Below, one piece after another: positions 56,774-64,000 of a DNA stretch of 64,000 bases (its first letter is position 1; the number at the start of each line of letters is the position of its first letter). The position numbers and the translations under genes were made by a program. This DNA is from Bacteroidales bacterium (GTDB lineage Bacteria; Bacteroidota; Bacteroidia; Bacteroidales; Marinilabiliaceae): contig JAKSLF010000012.1 in assembly GCA_024401355.1 (NCBI GenBank), forward strand, positions 1 through 64,000, written 5' to 3'. The notes under the pieces are model-generated. The model was given only the letters and a program-made list of their open reading frames with translations. It was not told where the DNA came from and made no database searches.

Positions 56774-57505
56774 TCAACTTATTTTACATTTCAGTATTGC
56801 AGAAAAAATATCTTTGGCTGTTTGAAGTGATGTTTGTGGAAGGTCATCGACACCTTCGAGTGGATATTTAATTGAGAGGTTTTCGTATTTATATTTTCCC
56901 ATAGTATGATAAGGAAGGAGTTCGACACGCTCGACGACAGAATAACCAGAGATGTATCTGGCTACATCGGTAAGATGTTTTTCGTCGTCATTGATGCCAG
57001 GTGTTATGACATGGCGAATCCAGGTGCGTTTGGCTGTTGTCTCGAGATAGTCCATAGTTGCCATATTGTTGTCTATGGAATGTCCGGTCAAGTGTTTATG
57101 AAGTTCCTTGTCTGTTGTCTTTATATCAAGGAGCACCATGTCTGACGAGTCAATAAGTTTTTTTGTCTTGTCGTTGAATATTACACCTGATGTATCAAGT
57201 GCCGTATGTATTCCTTTTTCATGGCAAAGGGTGAAAAACTCTATGAGGAAGTCAGCCTGCATCAGTGGTTCGCCTCCAGTGGCTGTCACTCCACCGCTCT
57301 TGATGAAATTCTTGTATTTCATCACTTCATCCATCAGTTGTTCTGCTGTCCATTTGTACGGGACTTTTGCCTGTGGGTCCCATGTGTCGGGATTGTGGCA
57401 AAACATACATCGCATCGGACATCCCTGCATGAAAACGACAAAACGTATGCCTGGACCGTCGACAGTACCGAAACTTTCGAGCGAATGTATTTTTCCTGTT
57501 GTCAT
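56774..57505 (-). CDS. pflA: Pyruvate formate-lyase activating enzyme
   Basis: 243 residues. PflA is a radical SAM enzyme that puts the glycyl radical on PflB. The cluster motif CPMRCMFCHNPDTW (CxxxCxxC) is at ~29-42, after SFGTVDGPGIRFVVFMQG; GGVTATGGEPLMQ follows. Full length. It lies 22 kb from pflB and 29 bp from the helicase gene upstream, with which it may be cotranscribed. Confidence 0.95.
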   Translation of the reverse strand: MTTGKIHSLESFGTVDGPGIRFVVFMQGCPMRCMFCHNPDTWDPQAKVPYKWTAEQLMDEVMKYKNFIKSGGVTATGGEPLMQADFLIEFFTLCHEKGIHTALDTSGVIFNDKTKKLIDSSDMVLLDIKTTDKELHKHLTGHSIDNNMATMDYLETTAKRTWIRHVITPGINDDEKHLTDVARYISGYSVVERVELLPYHTMGKYKYENLSIKYPLEGVDDLPQTSLQTAKDIFSAILKCKIS

Positions 57506-57534
57506 GGAAGTGGAAAGGAGTATGCGGTTTATTT

Positions 57535-58836
57535 TTACTTTTTCTTAGGAGAGCTCTTTTTTATGTTCTTCTTAGGAGGAGTTTTTTTCGAAGATTCATT
57601 TTTGGCAAAGGCTTTAGGCTTGATGTCGTCGGCCTTCATCATTTCTTCGGCAAGGAGGTTTTTCCAGTTGGTTGAACTGTCGGCACTAAAGTCGATAGTT
57701 GCCTGTCGGTCGTCCTTGTCCATGTCGATGACATTGATTTTTTCGCCAAGGTATTCTTCTACATTTTTAAGGTATTCGTTTTCCTCAGGAGCGCACATGG
57801 TAACTGCATAGCCAAGATTAACTCCTCGTCCGGTTCGTCCAACTCTATGGACATAGTTTTCGGCAATATCAGGGACGTCGTAGTTGACTACGTAGTCGAC
57901 AGCAGGAAGGTCGATACCTCTGGCACTTACATCGGTAGCGATGAGCATTCTGACGCTACCGTTGCGGAATGTTTCGAGAGCTTCGGTGCGTTCTTTCTGC
58001 GACTTGTCACCATGCATGTTGACGGCTTCGATGCCAACTCGTTTCATGGCGGCGAGGACTCGTTCGGCTCTTATGCGAGTGCGGACGAAAACGATGAAGC
58101 GTGATGCTTCGTTCTCGTGGAATATGCGTTCGAGGAAGAATCGCTTGTCGTCCATTCCGACATGTATGAGTGAATGAGTGACATTCTTGGCCACCATATT
58201 CTTAGGTGAGATGCGGATGTTGACAGGCTTGTAGACAAGCGAGTAGGCAAGTGACTTGATTTTCTGGTCGATAGTGGCCGAGAAAAAGAGTGTCTGCCTG
58301 TGTTTAGGAAGATATTTGACAATTTGTCGGATGTCGTCGATGAAGCCCATGTCGAGCATTCGGTCGGCTTCATCGAGTATGAGGATTTCGGCTCTGTATG
58401 TGGTGAGCACTTCCTGATGGACAAGGTCGAAAAGACGTCCTGGAGTAGCAATGAGAATATCGACGCCTTTTTTGAGTTTGTCGATTTGTGGCTGCTGGTC
58501 GACACCTCCATGAATGGCGAGTACGCTGAGTCCGGTACCTTTGGCAATCTGCTCTACGACCTTGCCAGTCTGCAGGGCGAGTTCGTGAGTAGGTTCCATG
58601 ATGAGGCAGCGGACGCCGGTGTAGTCGTCGCGTCGGCTACGGATGAGTAGATTGTCGATAGCAGGTATGGCAAATGCAGCCGTCTTGCCGGTACCAGTTT
58701 GTGCGATTGCAAGTACATCATCGCCATTCATGATTGGCGGGATGGCTTTGTACTGGATGTCGGTAGGACGGTTGAAGTTCATCTCAGCGAGATTGGCTTC
58801 AATCTGCTTGTCGAGTCGGAAGGCGTCGAATTTCAC
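57535..58836 (-). CDS. DEAD-box RNA helicase (RhlE-like)
   Basis: 433 residues. All core motifs are readable: Q motif FNRPTDIQYKAIPPI, motif I AQTGTGKT (~45-52), Ia MEPTHELALQ, motif II LILDEADRMLDMGF, motif III FFSATI, IV FIVFVRTR, V ATDVSARGIDLPAVDYVVNYD and VI YVHRVGRTGR. The last ~20 residues are Lys/Pro-rich (KKTPPKKNIKK), likely for RNA binding. It would unwind RNA in ribosome assembly or mRNA decay. It lies 12 bp after the PfkB kinase gene. Confidence 0.95.
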   Translation of the reverse strand: MKFDAFRLDKQIEANLAEMNFNRPTDIQYKAIPPIMNGDDVLAIAQTGTGKTAAFAIPAIDNLLIRSRRDDYTGVRCLIMEPTHELALQTGKVVEQIAKGTGLSVLAIHGGVDQQPQIDKLKKGVDILIATPGRLFDLVHQEVLTTYRAEILILDEADRMLDMGFIDDIRQIVKYLPKHRQTLFFSATIDQKIKSLAYSLVYKPVNIRISPKNMVAKNVTHSLIHVGMDDKRFFLERIFHENEASRFIVFVRTRIRAERVLAAMKRVGIEAVNMHGDKSQKERTEALETFRNGSVRMLIATDVSARGIDLPAVDYVVNYDVPDIAENYVHRVGRTGRGVNLGYAVTMCAPEENEYLKNVEEYLGEKINVIDMDKDDRQATIDFSADSSTNWKNLLAEEMMKADDIKPKAFAKNESSKKTPPKKNIKKSSPKKK

Positions 58837-58848
58837 TTTATATGCAGT

Positions 58849-59826
58849 TTAGATCTTCTTAATAGTCTGTCGGATTTTATTCCATCTTTGTGTGTCCATC
58901 TTGGTGCCGATGACTTCGATGACGTTGCCAGAGATGATGGCTCCGATTTCTCCACATTTTTGAGCTGAGAGTCCGTTGATCATGCCGTAGATGAATCCAG
59001 CAGCATAGAGGTCGCCAGCTCCGGTGGTGTCGATGGCTGTATTGTCGGTAATGCCAACACGGGTTATTTCGTCATGTATCTTGATGAGACTTCCGCGGCA
59101 TCCGAGCTTGACGATAACTGTATCGGCGAGTTCGCCGATTTCGTTGAGTGCGTCGAGGTCTTCCTTGCCGGTGAAAGCGGTTGCTTCCTCTTCGTTGGCG
59201 AAGACGACGTCGACATATTTGCGGATGATGCGTACGAGGAACTCTTTGTTGTCTTCAACGACGTTGTATGAGGCGAGGTCGAGGCAGCAGATGAGTCCTT
59301 TTTCGTGTGCCATGCGGAAGGCTGTTTCGATGAGGTCATAGTTCTGGACGAGATATCCTTCGACATAGAGGTGAGTGAAACCGTCGAAGAGGTTGTCGTT
59401 GATGTCGTTGGCAGTCAGTTCGACAGCGGCTCCGAGGAACGTTGCCATGGTGCGTTCGGAGTCGGGACTGATGAGCGAGATGCAGTTGCCGGAAGGTGTG
59501 TCGGAAGTGATGAGGTGTGTTTCTACACCGCTGTTTTCCATGTCGTTCTTGAAGAGTTTTCCAAGTTCGTCTTTGCCGATACGTCCGAGCATACCAGTTG
59601 AGATGCCGAGGTTGGCGAGTCCATTGATGGTGTTGGATGCAGATCCGCCAGACACGGTCTGAGGATTCATGCCTTTAATGGCTTCGTAAATCTCAGCTGA
59701 ATGTTCGCTATCGACGAGTTGCATGCTGCCGCGAGGCAGGTTGAACTGTGACAAAACGTCGTCGTTAGGCATTCTCACGAGGACATCAACAAGGGCGTTG
59801 CCCATGCCAAGAACTTTTGCTTCCAT
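58849..59826 (-). CDS. PfkB-family sugar/nucleoside kinase
   Basis: 325 residues. Signature 1 is SGGSASNTINGLANLG (~60-75) and signature 2 DTTGAGDLYAAGFIYG (~267-282), where GAGD is the anion hole and Asp the catalytic base. The overall sequence resembles adenosine kinase/PfkB proteins conserved in Bacteroidales and coded beside a DEAD helicase or pfl genes. Substrate (adenosine or a sugar) is not certain. First gene of the kinase-helicase-pflA group. Confidence 0.88.
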   Translation of the reverse strand: MEAKVLGMGNALVDVLVRMPNDDVLSQFNLPRGSMQLVDSEHSAEIYEAIKGMNPQTVSGGSASNTINGLANLGISTGMLGRIGKDELGKLFKNDMENSGVETHLITSDTPSGNCISLISPDSERTMATFLGAAVELTANDINDNLFDGFTHLYVEGYLVQNYDLIETAFRMAHEKGLICCLDLASYNVVEDNKEFLVRIIRKYVDVVFANEEEATAFTGKEDLDALNEIGELADTVIVKLGCRGSLIKIHDEITRVGITDNTAIDTTGAGDLYAAGFIYGMINGLSAQKCGEIGAIISGNVIEVIGTKMDTQRWNKIRQTIKKI

Positions 59827-59856
59827 ATATATTATTTAGGTATAGAAAATTTTGTG

Positions 59857-59864
59857 CAAATATA
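59857..59864 (-). promoter_or_regulatory. -7 element of the PfkB-helicase-pflA group
   Basis: TATATTTG on the minus strand fits TAnnTTTG, 30 bp before the ATG at 59826. Confidence 0.55.
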
Positions 59865-59955
59865 GTTCTAATATTTTGGATATTGATGATAATTACTTAA
59901 TTTTGCAGTGTAATTCAGAGTCAGCGGATTCGTGGATTATCAATAAATTATTTAT

Positions 59956-60029
59956 TCTCCAGTGGCTCAGTTGGTTAGAGCGGCGGACTGTTAATCCGTA
60001 GGTCGTAGGTTCAAGTCCTACCTGGAGAG
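59956..60029 (+). tRNA. tRNA-Asn (GTT)
   Basis: Full cloverleaf: acceptor TCTCCAG/CTGGAGA (59956-59962, 60022-60028), D-arm GCTC/GAGC, anticodon stem GCGGA/TCCGT with loop CTGTTAA (anticodon GTT at 59990-59992), variable loop AGGTC, T-arm GTAGG/CCTAC around TTCAAGT, discriminator G. CCA is not encoded. Its wobble G is a target of queuosine modification, made with QueA and QueD also coded in this window. Confidence 0.97.
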
Positions 60030-60032
60030 CAG

Positions 60033-60062
60033 AAGCTTCATCAGTAATGATGAGGCTTTTTT
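60033..60062 (+). terminator. Terminator after tRNA-Asn
   Basis: Stem AGCTTCATCA with TGATGAGGCT (one G-T pair), 4-nt loop GTAA, followed by a run of seven T. Confidence 0.9.
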
Positions 60063-60063
60063 T

Positions 60064-60163
60064 GTATGCTTATGGTTAGTTTTGTTGTATGCTAATGGTC
60101 CGTTATTCATTTGTTATTCCTATGGTATCCCTACGGTATCCCTATGGTGAAGGTTCGATAAAA
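60064..60163. repeat. Intergenic repeat, same family as 6.49 and 20.5 kb
   Basis: On the minus strand it reads TTTTATCGAACCTTCACC (60146-60163), then ATAGGGATACC-type units with an 11-bp period, and ends with CCATAAGCATAC (60064-60075). Core and end box match the copy at 6482-6531. No coding frame is visible in the 200-bp gap between the tRNA terminator and dtd. Confidence 0.65.
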
Positions 60164-60203
60164 TGAAGTGTGATATTGGGGTCGTTTTTTATTAATTATT
60201 TTC

Positions 60204-60211
60204 TATCTTTG
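60204..60211 (+). promoter_or_regulatory. -7 element of the dtd operon
   Basis: TATCTTTG, exact TAnnTTTG match, 26 bp before the dtd ATG. Confidence 0.65.
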
Positions 60212-60237
60212 CGTTCGACATAAGTAAAAGAAAAAAG

Positions 60238-60711
60238 ATGAGAGTTGTTATTCAGAAAGTAAAGCGGTCGAGTGTAAGTGTCGATGGCAAAGTGACTGGC
60301 GAGATAGGCAAGGGACTGATGGTACTTTTTGCTGTTCATGCGACAGAGAGCATAGAAGATGCGGTGACGCTGAAGGAGATGGACTGGCTTGTGCAGAAGA
60401 TAGTCAACCTCAGAATATTTGAGGATGGAGATGGTGTGATGAACCGCTCGGTGCTTGATGAGGACGGTGAGATACTGGTAGTCAGTCAGTTTACGCTTTA
60501 TGCGAAGACGAAGAAGGGCAATCGTCCGTCGTATATTGAGTCGGCAAAGGGAGATGTGGCGACACCATTATATGAGGAGTTTGTCAGACGTCTGAGTGTG
60601 GCAATAAACAAGCCTGTCCCGACAGGAGTTTTTGGTGCTGACATGGAGGTGACGATAATAAACGATGGTCCGACAACGATAGTGATGGACACATTGAATA
60701 AGGATTTGTAG
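60238..60711 (+). CDS. dtd: D-aminoacyl-tRNA deacylase
   Basis: 157 residues. Dtd removes D-amino acids from mis-charged tRNA. Start MRVVIQKVKRSSVSVDGK, the active-site SQFTLYAKTKKGNRPSY and the C-terminal NDGPTTIVMDT (the usual cross-subunit Gly-cis-Pro corresponds to GP in NDGP). Slightly longer than the E. coli protein by a loop around 40-65. Starts a run of same-strand genes (dtd, MazG-like, deoC, methyltransferase) with gaps of 10-28 bp. Confidence 0.94.
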   Translation: MRVVIQKVKRSSVSVDGKVTGEIGKGLMVLFAVHATESIEDAVTLKEMDWLVQKIVNLRIFEDGDGVMNRSVLDEDGEILVVSQFTLYAKTKKGNRPSYIESAKGDVATPLYEEFVRRLSVAINKPVPTGVFGADMEVTIINDGPTTIVMDTLNKDL

Positions 60712-60721
60712 TAGGGGAGTC

Positions 60722-61039
60722 ATGGAAAAGGATATTACGTTGCGTGAGGCGCAGAAGATGGTAGACGAGTGGATAAAGACCACGGGAAAAGGTTATTTTT
60801 CGGAACTGACCAACATGGCTGTGCTGACTGAAGAAGTAGGTGAGCTTGCACGGATTATATCCCGAAAGTATGGTGACCAGAAGGCGAAGGAAGGTGAGAA
60901 GCTTGACTTGCCTGACGAACTTGCTGACGTAATGTGGGTAGTGATGTGCCTGGCAAACCAGACTGGAGTTGACCTTACGGAAGCCTTGAAAAAGAACATA
61001 GAAAAAAAGACTGAAAGGGATTCGAGAAGATTCTGCTGA
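60722..61039 (+). CDS. MazG-like nucleotide pyrophosphohydrolase
   Basis: 105 residues, a single all-alpha NTP-PPase domain. The metal-binding helices are visible: LTEEVGELARIISRKYG (ExxE) and LPDELADVMWVVMCLANQTG (ExxD). It would hydrolyse non-standard or excess (d)NTPs to monophosphates. It starts 10 bp after dtd and 9 bp before deoC, so the three are cotranscribed. Confidence 0.9.
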   Translation: MEKDITLREAQKMVDEWIKTTGKGYFSELTNMAVLTEEVGELARIISRKYGDQKAKEGEKLDLPDELADVMWVVMCLANQTGVDLTEALKKNIEKKTERDSRRFC

Positions 61040-61048
61040 TAGTTAAAT

Positions 61049-61945
61049 ATGAACAATGAAAAAAGAAAAGAGATGAATGATTTGTTTGGACAATATCCTA
61101 TGCCAAAGGAACTAGAGAGCATTGGAGCGGCTATAGAGTCGATAAGGAAGGATTCGGAAAAATATTATAACGACAAAGAGGCGTTGCAGGATATGTTTCA
61201 TAGCATAGACCTGACGACATTGTCGACATCAGATTCGGCAGCAAGCGTGAAATCGTTTGTGAAGAAGGTGAACTGTTTTGCTGTGGACTTCCCTCATTTG
61301 AAGAATGTGGGTGGCATCTGTGTCTATCCTGTATTTGCACCTGTATTGAAATCGACACTTAATGTTGAAGGCGTGTGGCGTGCGGTAGTTGCTGCATGTT
61401 TCCCATCGTCGCAGACATTTACTGACATCAAGTGTGCTGAGGTGTGTAAAGCGGTAGAGTTTGGTGCCAATGAAATAGATATAGTAATATCGGTAGGAGA
61501 ATTGCTCGAGGGAAATTATGAATTTGTTGGTGCCGAGGTGGCGCAGATAAAGGAAGCATGTGGCGAGGCTCGTCTGAAGGTGATACTTGAGACGGGTACG
61601 CTTGAGAGTGTGGAGAACATCTGGGCGGCAAGTATTGTAGCGATGGAGGCAGGAGCCGACATGATAAAGACATCGACAGGCAAGAATGGAGTTGGTGCTA
61701 CGCCAGAAGCAGCATACGTGATGACTCAGGCGATCAAGGCATATTATGCGAAGAGCGGTCGAAAAGTGGGCTTCAAGCCAGCAGGTGGAGTACGCACGGT
61801 AGAAGATGCTGCACTATACTATAATATAGTAAGGACAGTACTTGGTGAAGAGTGGCGTGGTACGAAGATGTTCCGCATCGGTGCAAGTGGACTGGCAAAT
61901 GCATTGTTGTCTGCTATCGTTGGTGAGGAGAAGAAATATTTTTGA
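61049..61945 (+). CDS. deoC: Deoxyribose-phosphate aldolase
   Basis: 298 residues, class I aldolase barrel with ~50 extra N-terminal residues, as common in Bacteroidota. DeoC splits deoxyribose-5-phosphate into glyceraldehyde-3-phosphate and acetaldehyde. The Schiff-base Lys is in ADMIKTSTGKNGVGATPEA and the second Lys in VGFKPAGGVRT; IDLTTLSTSDSAASV and EIDIVISVGELLEGNYEFV are also conserved. Genes for nucleoside clean-up (MazG-like, dtd) precede it. Confidence 0.94.
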   Translation: MNNEKRKEMNDLFGQYPMPKELESIGAAIESIRKDSEKYYNDKEALQDMFHSIDLTTLSTSDSAASVKSFVKKVNCFAVDFPHLKNVGGICVYPVFAPVLKSTLNVEGVWRAVVAACFPSSQTFTDIKCAEVCKAVEFGANEIDIVISVGELLEGNYEFVGAEVAQIKEACGEARLKVILETGTLESVENIWAASIVAMEAGADMIKTSTGKNGVGATPEAAYVMTQAIKAYYAKSGRKVGFKPAGGVRTVEDAALYYNIVRTVLGEEWRGTKMFRIGASGLANALLSAIVGEEKKYF

Positions 61946-61973
61946 TAATTACTGTCACTAATAATAATAGATA

Positions 61974-62675
61974 ATGGACGCATACGGCAAGGCACTTAAG
62001 GCATATTATGGTGGTGTGAAGAAGGCGAAGATCAAAGTGGAAAGCAACATCGCCGAGACAGAGCATTGGCCAGTGAAGGAATTCTTTCACGAGTGGAAGG
62101 ATATGAGTGCCATCGAGAGGAAGGCGCTTGAGTCGTGTCGTGGTAAGGTGCTTGACGTAGGTGCTGGTTCGGGAAGTCATGTGTTGTGGCTTCAGAATCA
62201 AGGCATTGAGGCACATGCGATAGACATATCGGAGGGAGCAGTGGAAGTGATGGAGCAGAGGGGAATAAAGTGTGTGGAGAAGATAGACTTCTTTGAGTTG
62301 AAAGAGCGTCAGTATGACACATTGCTGTTGCTGATGAATGGTGCTGGTATAGCAGGCACGATAGCGAGATTGCCATATTTTCTTGGTCATGCGAAGCAGC
62401 TGTTGTCGCCTGGTGGTCAGATAATAATGGATTCATCAGACTTGATATACTTGTATGAGCAGGAAGATGGAAGTGCGTTGATAGACTTGAATGGTGACTA
62501 TTATGGTGAGCTGGAATATACGATGAGTTTTGGTGGCGAGAAGGGCGAACCGTTTGAGTGGCTCTTTGTAGATTATGACACATTGAGTGCGGTGGCAGAG
62601 AGTGTCGGAATGAAAGTGGAGAAGATAATGGAGGACGACCATTATCAATATCTGGCTCGAGTAACAGTGGTGTAG
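61974..62675 (+). CDS. Class I SAM-dependent methyltransferase
   Basis: 233 residues. The SAM-binding motif I is VLDVGAGSGSHVLWLQNQG (~58-76), followed by AHAIDISEGAVEVM (acidic end of beta 2) and LLLLMNGAGIAG (motif II region). The N-terminal ~55 residues (AYYGGVKKAKIKVESNIAETEHWPVKEFF) are a family-specific cap. Substrate unknown; small molecules are likely. It starts 28 bp after deoC. Confidence 0.85.
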   Translation: MDAYGKALKAYYGGVKKAKIKVESNIAETEHWPVKEFFHEWKDMSAIERKALESCRGKVLDVGAGSGSHVLWLQNQGIEAHAIDISEGAVEVMEQRGIKCVEKIDFFELKERQYDTLLLLMNGAGIAGTIARLPYFLGHAKQLLSPGGQIIMDSSDLIYLYEQEDGSALIDLNGDYYGELEYTMSFGGEKGEPFEWLFVDYDTLSAVAESVGMKVEKIMEDDHYQYLARVTVV

Positions 62676-62788
62676 TGAGTAAAGGGGAAGAGGAAATATC
62701 AGGCTTTTCATATTTTTATCAAAAAAAAAGAAAAAATAAAACTTACGGCAAAAAAATACGTAAAACCATTTAATGTAATAGAGAGAAG

Positions 62789-63232
62789 ATGGCGAAGATA
62801 AGACTAACAAAGGAATTTGAATTTGAGATGGCTCATCTCCTAGATGGTTATGATGGATTGTGCCGTAATATTCATGGGCATTCATATAAATTGTTTGTCA
62901 CAGTAAAAGGTGAGCCAGAAAAGGATCCGAAATCGCCAAAAATGGGAATGGTTTTAGATTTCAGTGTATTAAAGAAGATAGTAAAAGAGGAGATTGTTGA
63001 CCGTCTGGACCATGCAATGCTAGTAATGCGAGGAACAGAACAAGCGACGATGCTCAAAGGGATAGCAGACAGGATATATGAAGTAGACTATCAGCCAACG
63101 TGTGAAAACATGGTGACAGAATTTGCCAACAGGATACGTGCACGATTGCCAAAAAACGTTGAACTACATTGTGTAAAGTTGCATGAGACCTCTACATCAT
63201 ACGCAGAGTGGTATGCTGAAGACAACAACTGA
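62789..63232 (+). CDS. queD: 6-carboxytetrahydropterin synthase
   Basis: 147 residues. QueD turns dihydroneopterin triphosphate into 6-carboxytetrahydropterin, the first committed step to queuosine. Zinc ligands lie in FEMAHLL and NIHGHSYKL; the catalytic Cys is in DGLCRNIHGH; DFSVLKK, LDHAML and PTCENMVTEFANRI follow the family pattern. A 113-bp gap with a poly-A tract separates it from the methyltransferase gene. No preQ1 riboswitch is seen. QueE and QueC are not in the window. Confidence 0.93.
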   Translation: MAKIRLTKEFEFEMAHLLDGYDGLCRNIHGHSYKLFVTVKGEPEKDPKSPKMGMVLDFSVLKKIVKEEIVDRLDHAMLVMRGTEQATMLKGIADRIYEVDYQPTCENMVTEFANRIRARLPKNVELHCVKLHETSTSYAEWYAEDNN

Positions 63233-63261
63233 TAGAAATGCCTTTGACAAAATAGAGATAT

Positions 63262-64000
63262 ATGACACGACTGACCGTAATACTATGTAGCATAATGATG
63301 GCTCTTGCAGCCATTGCTGCACCTAAGGCCACTGAAGAAGATGAAATACTCTTCATCAGTTCGTACAATGCCGATACCTTCTATGCCAATGAGTTTACAA
63401 ATGACTTTATAAATGCATACACGAAAGTAGGTGGCAAGTGCCATTTGTCAATCGAGATGATGAACTGTAGTTCGCTAGACCAGCATGAACTATGGATGCC
63501 AGCCATGAAAGAGATTTTGAAGAAGCATGAAAATGCAAAAATGATAATCTTGTATGGCGGTGAAGCATGGGCTTGTTATCTGTCGCTAACAGAAGAGAAA
63601 TGGCGTAAAGTGCCGATATGTCTTGTAGCATCGCAGATATATGGAGCATGCATGGAATTTAATGATATACCTTCAATACACCGAAACGACGACAACAGGT
63701 CGATGATAATCAACTTTTCTGAGTGTATGGAAGGTTTCAATGTCAAGATGTGTTACTATTATGAATATGGTATAATAGAAGACATACAGGTGATAAAGCA
63801 TCTTGATGAAAAGATAAATACAATAGCCGTAGTTGGTGATAATTCATACAGCGGTTACAGCATGTTGCGATATAGCGTTGAGATGCTCAAGAAGAACTAC
63901 CCAAAACTCAATATTATAGAGATAGATGGTATAAGAGAGGCATCGCAGTCGGCGCAGGAGATAGTAAAAAACTTGTCTAGTAATGCAGCAATAGTATATT
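63262..64000 (+). CDS. Exported sensor-like protein, N-terminal part (3' end beyond window)
   Basis: Starts at ATG 63262 and runs out of the window after 246 codons. Signal peptide TVILCSIMMALAAIAAP, then EILFISSYNADTFYANEF, MIILYGGEAWACYLSL, VPICLVASQIYG and INTIAVVGDNSYSGYSMLRYSVEML. This alternating alpha/beta pattern resembles the ABC-type substrate-binding domain found at the N-terminus of large Bacteroidales sensor kinases. The kinase part is outside the window, so a free binding protein remains possible. It starts 29 bp after queD. Confidence 0.7.
   Translation, partial: MTRLTVILCSIMMALAAIAAPKATEEDEILFISSYNADTFYANEFTNDFINAYTKVGGKCHLSIEMMNCSSLDQHELWMPAMKEILKKHENAKMIILYGGEAWACYLSLTEEKWRKVPICLVASQIYGACMEFNDIPSIHRNDDNRSMIINFSECMEGFNVKMCYYYEYGIIEDIQVIKHLDEKINTIAVVGDNSYSGYSMLRYSVEMLKKNYPKLNIIEIDGIREASQSAQEIVKNLSSNAAIVY

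Noticed and set aside
62676..62788. preQ1 riboswitch before queD
   Set aside because: The gap is a poly-A stretch with a short TTACG/CGTAA hairpin; no preQ1 aptamer pattern.

Overview
The window is a piece of a Bacteroidales chromosome (phylum Bacteroidota). The evidence is TonB-linked SusC-type receptors with carboxypeptidase-like N-termini, DUF4249, DUF2723, DUF3098 and DUF6057 families, a split glycogen-synthase-like gene, and promoters of the Bacteroidota form TAnnTTTG. I cannot settle the genus; a Prevotella-like or Muribaculaceae-like gut commensal fits. No phage, insertion sequence or CRISPR array was seen. Most of the window is core or near-core genome with a few accessory islands.

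Layout. 0-6.5 kb: edge of an AAA ATPase gene, then a three-gene outer-membrane operon (SusC-like receptor, tandem YtkA/FixH-like lipoprotein, OprC-like receptor) that looks metal (copper) related. 6.6-16 kb: FKBP isomerase, DUF2723 membrane protein, polysaccharide deacetylase, EamA transporter, thiH (its leader holds a fragment of a TPP riboswitch), and a DUF6057 / CxxCH-bearing beta-propeller pair. 16-18.8 kb (minus): plug-only TonB protein, MalY-type aminotransferase, DUF3737. 19-21.8 kb: GH28 pectinase, a 22-bp tandem repeat, a strongly structured candidate small RNA with its own promoter and terminator, and an AT-rich outer membrane protein gene. 22-29.7 kb: purD, two unknown membrane proteins, a MATE exporter, a TonB receptor/DUF4249 pair. 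29.7-39.8 kb (minus): mscL, glycosyltransferase, ThiE/TenI, pflB, the ftsX-DUF3098-uppP-truB-queA operon, and a lipoprotein made of four repeats.

39.9-46 kb (plus): a canonical TPP riboswitch controls thiG-thiC and probably an NhaC-family transporter; a repeat-rich 500-bp gap follows, ending in a (TTTTTG)8 tract in front of a lipoprotein gene. 46-51 kb: a sugar-acid (probably non-phosphorylating L-fucose) cluster with FucP, aldo/keto reductase, lactonase, zinc dehydrogenase and a divergent AraC regulator. 51-59.8 kb (minus): an ECF sigma/putative anti-sigma operon with an envelope protein and a beta-barrel, pyrH, a one-domain glycogen-synthase-like protein, two envelope proteins, pflA, a DEAD-box helicase and a PfkB kinase. 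59.9-64 kb (plus): tRNA-Asn, dtd, MazG-like, deoC, a methyltransferase, queD and the start of a periplasmic sensor-like protein.

Two window-wide patterns stand out. First, codon choice depends on strand and reverses along the window: minus-strand genes left of about 40 kb and plus-strand genes right of about 60 kb are rich in ATA and G-ending codons, while genes on the opposite strands use ATC/CTC. This is what a replication origin between about 44 and 55 kb would produce. Second, an intergenic repeat family built on TTATCGAACCTTCA occurs at several sites, once as a 5-unit, 22-bp tandem array. All function calls come from reading motifs; no database search was run.
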